Shown piece after piece: positions 26,083-35,100 of a stretch of DNA of 64,000 nucleotides. The DNA lies in assembly GCF_014836335.1 (NCBI RefSeq), contig NZ_JACSRA010000015.1, positions 1 through 64,000 of the forward strand. Direction: 5' to 3'. The stretch is from Clostridium cibarium. Lineage in GTDB: Bacteria > Bacillota > Clostridia > Clostridiales > Clostridiaceae. The notes beneath the pieces are model-generated. The model worked only from the letters and a program-made list of their open reading frames with translations, ran no database searches and had not been told where the DNA came from. Within the stretch, counting starts at the first letter, position 1. The number at the start of each line of letters is the position of its first letter. The position numbers and the translations under genes are program-made.

Positions 26083-27675
26083 TTATTCTGTCTTTCCAAC
26101 ACCAGATAAAACAATTCCCTTATTATGCTCTAAAGCCCAGCTAATACCCCAGTCATTTTGGAATATTAAAAGATTTCTATCTTTAAGATCCTTAACCTTT
26201 CTAGTATCAGATGTAAGATTTAATGTATCTGGATCTAGTTCCTTATTTTCAATCCATCTTACATATCTATAAGGAAGTCTTTCCATCTTAATCTCAACAT
26301 TGTATTCGCTGTTAAGTCTATATTCTAAAACTTCAAATTGAAGAACACCTACAACTCCAACTATTATTTCTTCCATTCCTATATGAAGCTCTTTAAATAC
26401 TTGGATTGCACCTTCTTGTGCTATTTGAGTAACACCTTTGATAAATTGTTTTCTCTTCATTGTATCAACCGGTCTAACTCTTGCAAAGTGTTCTGGTGCA
26501 AAGGCTGGTATTCCTTCAAACTTGAATTTATTTGATGGAGAACATAATGTATCACCTATAGAGAATATTCCTGGATCAAATACACCTATTATATCTCCAG
26601 CATAAGCTTCTTCAACTATTTCTCTATCTTGTGCCATAAATTGTTGCGGTTGTGCTAGCTTAAGCTTCTTTCCACCTTGCATATGCATAACTTCCATACC
26701 TTTATCAAACTTTCCTGAGCATATTCTCATAAAAGCAATTCTATCTCTATGAGCTTTATTCATGTTAGCTTGAATCTTAAATACAAAAGCTGAAAAATCT
26801 TTATCAAATGGATCTATCTCTCCAATGCTTGAATTTCTTGATAGAGGTGATGTTGTCATCTCTAAGAAATGTTCCAAAAATGGCTGAACACCAAAGTTAG
26901 TTAATGCAGAACCAAAGAATACTGGTGTAAGTTCTCCGCTTCTAACTTTTTCTACATCAAACTCATCTCCAGCTATATCTAAAAGTTCGATATCTTCCAT
27001 TAATTTATCATGAAGTGCTTCACCTAGGATTTCTCTAAACTTTTCATCTTCAACATTTCCTTCAACAGTTTCAACTTCATTTTGGCCATGATTTCCACCA
27101 TTAAATACTATGATTCTATTATTATCTCTTTCATAGATTCCCTTAAAATCCTTACCTGAACCAATCGGCCAGTTCATTGGATAAGTCTTTATTCCAAGTT
27201 CATTTTCTATATCATCTAATAATTTAAATGGATCCTGTGCTTCTCTATCCATCTTATTTACAAGGGTAAATATAGGCATTTCTCTTAATGCACAAACATG
27301 GAATAACTTTCTAGTTTGATCTTCCACACCTTTAGCTGCATCAACAACCATTACTGCTGAATCTGCTGCCATAAGAGTTCTATAAGTATCTTCTGAGAAA
27401 TCTTGGTGCCCTGGAGTATCTAATATATTTATACAGTGACCATTATAATTAAACTGCATTACTGAAGAAGTAACTGAAATACCTCTTTGCTTTTCTATTT
27501 CCATCCAGTCTGAAACTGCATGCTTAGATGCTTTTCTTGCCTTAACTGAACCTGCAAGTCTTATTGCTCCTCCATATAATAAGAACTTTTCTGTTAACGT
27601 AGTTTTACCAGCATCCGGGTGGGATATAATAGCAAAAGTTCTTCTTTTCTTAATTTCATCTATATAATCTGACAA
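26083..27675 (-). CDS. prfC: Peptide chain release factor 3
   Basis: A 530-residue translational GTPase. G1 is ISHPDAGKTTLTEKFLLYGG, then GISVTSSVMQF (switch I), DTPGHQDFSEDTYRTL (G3) and NKMDREAQDP (G4). The length and the RF3-specific insert after G1 (KARKASKHAVSDWMEIEKQR) separate it from EF-G. RF3 uses GTP to release RF1/RF2 from the ribosome after termination. It stands alone with its own terminator and a GGAGG-type site. Confidence 0.97.
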   Translation of the reverse strand: MSDYIDEIKKRRTFAIISHPDAGKTTLTEKFLLYGGAIRLAGSVKARKASKHAVSDWMEIEKQRGISVTSSVMQFNYNGHCINILDTPGHQDFSEDTYRTLMAADSAVMVVDAAKGVEDQTRKLFHVCALREMPIFTLVNKMDREAQDPFKLLDDIENELGIKTYPMNWPIGSGKDFKGIYERDNNRIIVFNGGNHGQNEVETVEGNVEDEKFREILGEALHDKLMEDIELLDIAGDEFDVEKVRSGELTPVFFGSALTNFGVQPFLEHFLEMTTSPLSRNSSIGEIDPFDKDFSAFVFKIQANMNKAHRDRIAFMRICSGKFDKGMEVMHMQGGKKLKLAQPQQFMAQDREIVEEAYAGDIIGVFDPGIFSIGDTLCSPSNKFKFEGIPAFAPEHFARVRPVDTMKRKQFIKGVTQIAQEGAIQVFKELHIGMEEIIVGVVGVLQFEVLEYRLNSEYNVEIKMERLPYRYVRWIENKELDPDTLNLTSDTRKVKDLKDRNLLIFQNDWGISWALEHNKGIVLSGVGKTE

Positions 27676-27840
27676 AGTTATTTCCTCCTCTAATATATTT
27701 CTTTATTATAAAGTCTATGGCAAAAATTTAAATATCCATCCTCACCATTCCTTCTAGATAATATCTCTTTATTATACAATTTATTATTATACCATAAACA
27801 TTGCTTTTTAGGCATATTAATATCCTATGATGTAGATTTT

Positions 27841-27859
27841 TAGTCTAAGCTTTAGACTA
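27841..27859. promoter_or_regulatory. Short palindrome upstream of the small gene at 27923
   Basis: TAGTCTAAGCTTTAGACTA has 8-bp arms and a 3-base centre, about 80 bp before the start of the 76-residue gene. It could be an operator or a weak terminator, as a T run follows about 10 bases later. Undecided. Confidence 0.35.
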
Positions 27860-27922
27860 CTTGTATTATTTTTTTTTATTTTGAGAAAACTAAACCTATA
27901 TATTTTAAAAGGAGGTATTAAT

Positions 27923-28153
27923 ATGGCTGACAAGAAAAAACCTTATTTACCATATGCAAGAACAAGTTATCATCCAAAACAAAATGAAATAAGAAGTTTT
28001 GCACCTAATGGTGATTCAACACCACTGGCCAATCCTGCAGTTGATCCAATAGTAGTTAACAATATAGCTAGCCAAGAGTTTGATTATACTGAAAGTCTAG
28101 CAAATGAGGGTGCTAATATACTACCTACTGAAGAAGAAGATAATTCAGACTAA
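27923..28153 (+). CDS. Small acidic protein of unknown function
   Basis: A 76-residue protein (MADKKKPYLPYARTSYHPKQ...) with a basic, Pro/Tyr-rich start and a very acidic end (LPTEEEDNSD). No cysteine, no membrane segment, no recognised domain. AAAGGAGGT lies 6 bases before the ATG at 27923, one of the strongest ribosome sites in the window, and a good terminator follows, so it is a real, probably well-expressed gene. A longer frame from 27881 has no ribosome site. Confidence 0.75.
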   Translation: MADKKKPYLPYARTSYHPKQNEIRSFAPNGDSTPLANPAVDPIVVNNIASQEFDYTESLANEGANILPTEEEDNSD

Positions 28154-28160
28154 AAAAATA

Positions 28161-28193
28161 GATAGACATAGCTTAAAGCTTTGTCTATCTTTT
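28161..28193 (+). terminator. Terminator after the small acidic gene
   Basis: GATAGACA pairs with TGTCTATC, with extra pairing around AAGCTTAAAGCTT-like centre, then TTTT. It could also serve the converging gene at 28204 on the other strand, since AAAAAAATA precedes it. Confidence 0.8.
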
Positions 28194-28203
28194 AAATTTC
28201 TAC

Positions 28204-28998
28204 TTATTTTACTCCTGCTTTAATTATATTACCTACTGTTTGTGTATAAATTTGATATCCTTTGTCATTAGGTAAAGACCCATTAAGTAAAGTGGATTCT
28301 TGTGATGCTGATTCAGTAAACGCTTTTTTCATATCAGCACAAGTTAAATTGTTTTCAGCTGCTAGCTTTTGAATAGTCAATCTATATGTATTATCTAAGG
28401 CCAAAGTACTTGGCAATACTGGAATAATAGTAGCTTTAGGGCTCTTAGATTTTATCTCTGCCAATATATTGCCATAATTTGTCTTTGATTGGCTTGGATT
28501 AACTAATGTACTATTATCATTATGTCCAAAACATGTGATGACAAGATCATAGTTACTTATATCATTATTCTTAGCTACATTCACTCCAACAGTAGTTGAT
28601 GCACCACTTTGCGCTAATGATTTTAATTCAACTTTACTGCCATATGTGTTTTGTATTAAGCTAGCTACTCCTTGATCCCAAATTCCATTATCTGAATTTC
28701 TTCCCTGACTCATAGCAAGTCCATCACCTAAAATCAACACTCTAACAGGTTGTTTTTCCTTAAGTTTTCCATAGAAATCAAGACTTTTTGTACTTTTATC
28801 TTCTACTGGTGGTTCTTGAGCTTTTACTTCTTTGGTATTTTTAGATTCTTCTTTTGAAGAATTAGTTAAAGACGCTACATATTCCTCTTTATTAATACTG
28901 TTTAATTTCCTATCCTTAATAATTCCTGCTGCAAGAACAAAAACCAAAATTAGTGCTAATGCACTTATAGTTATCAACCCTTTTTTGCTATTATTCAA
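28204..28998 (-). CDS. SGNH-fold membrane-anchored protein lacking the catalytic triad
   Basis: A 264-residue protein starting with TTG (28998) behind AAGGCGGTGA. Residues 7-26 form a membrane anchor. The SGNH blocks can be placed: block I VRVLILGDGLAMSQG (GDS expected, GDG seen at 91-93), block II LAQSGAS, block III CFGHNDN (158-161 kept) and block V NGSLPNDKGYQIY (DxxHP expected, NGSLP seen at 239-243). Both the serine and the Asp/His pair are therefore absent. It probably sits outside the cell, perhaps binding rather than cleaving acylated wall sugars or lipids. The fold is well supported; lack of activity is an inference. Confidence 0.72.
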   Translation of the reverse strand: MNNSKKGLITISALALILVFVLAAGIIKDRKLNSINKEEYVASLTNSSKEESKNTKEVKAQEPPVEDKSTKSLDFYGKLKEKQPVRVLILGDGLAMSQGRNSDNGIWDQGVASLIQNTYGSKVELKSLAQSGASTTVGVNVAKNNDISNYDLVITCFGHNDNSTLVNPSQSKTNYGNILAEIKSKSPKATIIPVLPSTLALDNTYRLTIQKLAAENNLTCADMKKAFTESASQESTLLNGSLPNDKGYQIYTQTVGNIIKAGVK

Positions 28999-29113
28999 TC
29001 TAATTCACCGCCTTAATCAACTTTATTTTACACATTTTTTCTCTACATGTAAATATTTTTTGCATATGCAGTATCTAATTATAATTCCATCAAGGCCTCT
29101 ATATATAATGTTT

Positions 29114-29158
29114 CAGGGTAAAGTTTCCATCTGAATCTTAAATGGTAACTTTACCCTG
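29114..29158 (-). terminator. Hairpin behind the glucan synthase gene
   Basis: CAGGGTAAAGTT (29114-29125) pairs perfectly with AACTTTACCCTG (29147-29158), and extra pairs extend the stem. It begins 8 bp after the stop codon. No strong T run follows on the minus strand, so it may end the transcript inefficiently or protect it. Confidence 0.7.
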
Positions 29159-29165
29159 ATAAATT

Positions 29166-32100
29166 TTAAGAAACTACAGCTGTAATTTGAAGCTTTCCTT
29201 TATCTCTTGGTATTAGCTTCGATGACATTTCTTCACCATTAATGATTATTTTATTTTTATCTCCTCTAATAACTTTAATTTCATATTCTTCTGTTTCATT
29301 ATTTATATTAATTGTATATTCTCCCCAATCCTCAGGAATACATGGTTCTATTTTATATCCTTTACCTTCTACCTGCTTTAATCCTAAAATATCTTCAAGT
29401 CCTACCTTATACATCCATCCAGCAGTTCCAGTATACCAACTCCAGCCTCCTCTTCCACCATGAGGCTCTCTTATATATACATCTGCTGCCATAACATATG
29501 GTTCAACCTTGTATACTTCACATTCTAGTTCTGTATTAGTGTGATTTATAGGATTTATCATATTGTAATATCTTAGTGCCTTATCTCCAAGACCTAACTT
29601 GGTTAAAGCTAATATAACCCAAACTGCAGCATGAGTATATTGCCCTCCATTTTCTCTAACGCCAGCTACATATCCTTTTATATATCCTGGCTCTAACTTT
29701 GATTTTTCAAAAGGTGGAGTTAACAAAAGTATTAACCCCTTATCTTTCTTTACAAGATTTCTATCTACAGCCTCCATACTTTCAATTGCTCTTGTCTTTG
29801 AAGCAGCACCTGATATTAATGCCCAACTTTGTGCTAATGAATCAATTTGACATTCTTCATTTTCTCTTGAGCCAAGTGGTGTACCATCATCAAAGTATGC
29901 CCTTCTATACCATCCACCATCCCAGGCTTCTTTCTCTAAATTTTCTCTAATAAACTCTTTCTTATCTTTGAAATTTTCTTGTCTTTCTTTATCTTGCATA
30001 TGCTTACATACATCATCAAAGTTATCTAAAATGGTATATAAAAACCATCCAAGCCACACACTTTCACCTTTACCTTTATTTCCCACAGCGCTCATTCCAT
30101 CATTCCAATCACCACTGCCCATTAATGGAATGTTATGCACTCCAAATTTTAGTCCCTGTTCTATTGCTTTTATACAATGCTCATATATGGTGCCTTCTTT
30201 ATTAGAGGTATTTACTATAGTATATCTTTCGTCTTCACCCTCTTTTAAAGGCTCATCTTCTAGATATTTTGCTTTTTCTTCTAATATAGAATAATCTCCT
30301 GTTCTCTTAATATATTCTGTTGTAACATAAGGTAACCATAGTAAATCATCTGAAAATCTTGTTCTTATACCGCTATTAATAACAGGGTGCCACCAATGTT
30401 GTACATCCCCTTCTAAGTATTGCCTTGATGCACTTCTTATTATCTGCGCTTTTGTTATTTCATGATTAATTATGCCAAGAGACATAGAATCTTGAAGCTG
30501 ATCTCTAAATCCATAGGCTCCTCCTGATTGATAAAATGCTGTTCTACTTAAGTATCTGCAACTATAGTTTTGATACAATAGCCATCCATTTAACAGATAA
30601 TCCATTGATTTATCTTTTGTCTTTACTTGTATATTTCCTAGGAAATGTGCCCAATATTGTTTAACATTTTCTAATGAATTTACACATTCTTCTGCACTAG
30701 TATATTTTTTTATTTTTTCTTCTATACTTTCTGTAAGTTCTTCTTCACCAAATAATACAATTATCTCTTTCCTCTCTCCTGGTGCTAACTTTAGCTTACT
30801 CTCTACTGCTAAACATGGATCATATACACTTCCAACTCTATTAGACAACTTTTTATATTTTAATGCCTTTGCATTTGAAACATCTCCACTTACTCCTATA
30901 AACTCTTTTCTATCTCCAGTAAATGAAAGCTCTTCTCCTCCTAGTATTGTAAGATAAGCCTTCAACTTTCCAAAATACTTACTATAAGGATTTTCTCCCA
31001 TTATATAATTATCCCCTAGTGATGTAGTTATATATCTAGCACTTTCATAATTTATTACTCCAAGAACAAGTTGTGCATAGTAATAAATCGAAAGATTTCT
31101 CTCTTTATCGCAAATATTTTCTAAAATAACCCTTTGAATTTTTAATTTTTCACCTTTAGGGCAAAATACCTGTTCTTCCCCCTTTATGCCATGACATGTA
31201 TGGCTAAAGGTTGAATATCCAAAGGAATGCCTTATAACATACTCTCCAACATCACGAACTGGTTTAGGGGTAATTGAAAAATATTCCCCACAATCATTAT
31301 CTCTAATAAGAAGCGCTTCTCCAGGTGGATCTATAACCCAATCATTGCTCCATGGTGTTATCTTATTTTCTCTACTATTTCCACACCATGTATAGGAAGA
31401 TCCGACTTCAGAAATATGGAATCCAAAATCCTCATTTGAAATAACATTTATCCAAGGAGCTGGAGTATTATTGAATTTGTCTAATTTAATAACATAGCTG
31501 CTATCCTTAGGATCAAATCCACCATACCCATTCCAAAAGTCTAATGAACTTGTATCAAAATGTTCTTCTTGTACATTTAATATTTCCTCTTCATGTACTT
31601 CAAGTAACTCTACGTTATTATCCATTGGTTTTTCTTTGTTTACATGAACCTTAATAAGATGAGAATCCATAAGTTCTTTATGTCTTAAAACTTGAGCTGA
31701 CTCAACCTCCTCTAAATCTCTTATTTGAGTAATTATTGAACCTTTTCTGCTATCTACATAAAGTGCAGCTATTCCAATTATAAAATCTCTTATATCTTCT
31801 CCCATAGTAGCTTTATTGTGAAGAAATATTCCACCTGGCTTATTTAATGCTCCTGTTTCCTTTGAAAAATTAATTGCACCTAGTATATTTTTTTGTAATG
31901 GTTGTTCATAAGATGATTCTTCATCATTGTATATAAGCAAATCCACCTTTAATCCTTTGCTCTTCCAATAATAATGCATCTTAATCATGCCTCTTGCTAA
32001 ATCCATATCATCTTCATCTTTAACTAATACCATGGCTATAGGTAAATCTCCAGAAATTCCATATGCCCATAAATCCTGCTGATTAAACTTTATATTTTTT

Positions 32101-35100
32101 ATATAATCTTCTCTATCAGCTCTTCCACTATGAAGGAATAATATATATGAAGCTAGCCTCTGATATATATTTGCTTGTGCTGATTTTATTCCTAGCGACT
32201 TTAATTCAAGTTGAATTGCTCTGCTATAAGAGCTATATGCCTTCTCTAGTTTACTTATCTCCTCATATTTCTTAGCAATTTCTAGTGCTTCTTCCTTTGA
32301 ATTAGTAGTTCCTGTAATATAGTAAACTTCTTTCTCTTCATTAGCTTCAAGTCTAATTCTAGCTCTTAAACTCATAATAGGATCTAATACTGTTCCTACT
32401 GTATTTAATAATGGAGCATCATTATCTAGAACTTTTGGAGATTTCAAACTTCTATTTCTTCCTATAAAATTAACCCTAGATGTTTCATATGTCACTGCTC
32501 CTTCTAACTCATGTGGAGAAATTATCTTATGAACTATATAAGGAACTACTCCATCCTTTACTCTTGCCCTTCTGCTTCCTAAAAGGCATGAATGTTCATC
32601 ATCATATTCTGTTGAGATAAATAGATTAGAAAAACTAGGGTGAACAGCATCTCCTTGAAATGATTGGAGAGTTACTTCCATATAACTAGTTATCTCTACA
32701 CTTCTGCCTTTTTCTCCTGTATTTTTAAGTATCAACTTTCTTATTTCCACATCATCTTCAGGTGCAACAACAATTTTAAGTTCACTTTCTATAGACCCAT
32801 CTTTCCTCTTAAAAATTCCCTTATCAACAGTAAATTCTGCCGTATAACTTTCTCCAGAAGATCTACAAGGTTCATAAGTTGCACTCCAATAATCATTAGA
32901 ATTTAAGTTTTTAATATAAATAAAATTCCCCAAATTATCTGAAGTGGTGTCTCCCTTCCATCGATACACTGACATACTGTCTTTCTTGCTATAACCACTT
33001 CCACTTAAAGTTACCATAGTTGAATAACTTCCATTAGATAATAGTAGTACCTCTGGATTTTCTCTTTTTGCTCCTTCATAAATCCTTGGAATAAAATCTT
33101 CTTTCTCTAAAGTTTTCTTCTTAGTTACTAAGTTTTCTTCCCTTTCAAAGGTTATCTTACTTGGAATCCTTTCTTTTAATAGCAGTTCTGTAGCCTTAAC
33201 CTCTGGAATACTGTGGAACCTTTTTTGAAATATGTTATCATTAAGCGTATTATCTAAAGCCATTAGTGACATGCCTAAGTGATGTACCATATAGCATCTA
33301 ACATCTTTCTTTGCAGCCCTACCTTCTGCTGTATCCATTTTACTTACTCTGCTCGGAGTGTAGTCTATAGCTTCTATAAATCCATATCTACCATATGTTC
33401 CTTTTTCCATTAGGCTTCTTAAATTTTGTATACCTTCATCCTTTGAGTAAGGTAATGTAATTAATGTAGAATATGGAGATATAACGAGCTCATCTTCAAG
33501 CCCCCTCTTAAGCCCAACTCCTGGAATTCCAAATGCTTTATACTGATAATTCTCTCCTAAATCAAATTGATAATATGCTGATTCTGAAATTCCCCAAGGA
33601 ACTCCTTTTTTATTTGCAAATGCCTTTTGAGCATTAATTACTGACGAATAAGTCATACTGAATAAAGTATCTTTATAGCTTTTAATAATAAGTGGTGGCA
33701 TAAAGTATTCAAACATAGTACCACTCCAAGATACTAGACTCTTCTCATTAAAAGCATCTGTCATAGCCCTACTTAAGTTAAACCAATGTTCTTTGGGAAT
33801 TTGATTTAATGCTATTGTTATAAATGAAGTAGCTCTAGACTCTGAAGCTAATAAGTCATAGTATGAACTACCTAAGGATTTTTCTTCTAAGTTATACCCT
33901 ATGGAAAACAAGCCTCTTTCCTCATTGTATAGAAACTTAAAATCCATTTCTTTCATTATTTTTTCTATCTTTTCAACTAAATTATCTATTCTTCCTGCAA
34001 ATGATTTTAGTAAATTTATTTTTTCTTGAATAATAACTTTAATATCTTTTCCAGAAGAAACATATAAATCTTTTAAAAAGGATATTAATTCATCTAAAGA
34101 AGGACAGTTATTCTCATACTTTTCTAAAATAAATTTTTGGATTCCCTCAAATAGATATTCATAATAAGCTATTTTCAGCTTAATTTCTCTTTTTATCTTT
34201 TGAACCCAATAGATCTTTTCATTATCTTCTTCAGATAAATCTATTTCTTCTATAGTAGATAAAACATTTTCTAAAATATTAGAGTAATTCTCAAAACCTA
34301 CTCCATTAAATTTTTCTGCAGCGAAACCTATAATTTTTAGGCTATCATTTATAGCATCTATCTCTTCTACTCTTATTAAAGGATTTCTTCTATATTCCAC
34401 AAGTGTTTTTGAAATTATCCACAAATACCCTAGTAAATTACCACTATCCACAGTTGATATATATCTTGGCCACAGAGGAGTGCAATTTCTTGTGTCATAC
34501 CAATTTAAATAATGTCCATTGTATTTCTCAAGCTTATCCATTCCATTTAAAATCAATTCAATCCTATCAACTACAGCACCAAAAGATAAATAGCCAAGAT
34601 CATATGCAACTAAGTTACTAGTAAGTCCCATTCCTATATTGGTTGGGGATGTTCTATAGGCTACCCCTTTATATGGTTTTTCTTGATAATTATCAGGAGC
34701 TAAATAGTTATTTTCTTCATTTACGAAGTCCTCATAATATGCCCATATTCTCCTTGAGTTATCTCTTAAGAACTCTTTATCTTGTTTATTAACTTCATAA
34801 AACTCTTCTGGCTCTCTCTTGCTAATATAATATGCTATATAAGGACTTGCAATCCAAAGCAAGGCTACTGGTATGCTAAATAATGCAACCACAGGTCTAG
34901 CACCTAATGCCAAAACTAATATAATTATTCCTGCCAAGTAAGAAATCCACATTCTCTTAATATAAGCTTTTAGTGAATTATTAGTTGATTCTTCAACCTC
35001 TTCAGCTGTTTGCCATTGCAATAAATTTCTCTTTGAAATGAACAATCTATATAATGTTCTACAAATTCCATCAATCATCAGATATGCCTGGTATGGAATA

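Noticed and set aside
27841-27859. Terminator before the small acidic gene
   Set aside because: There is no plus-strand gene upstream to terminate, and the T run is about 10 bases away; left as an undecided palindrome.
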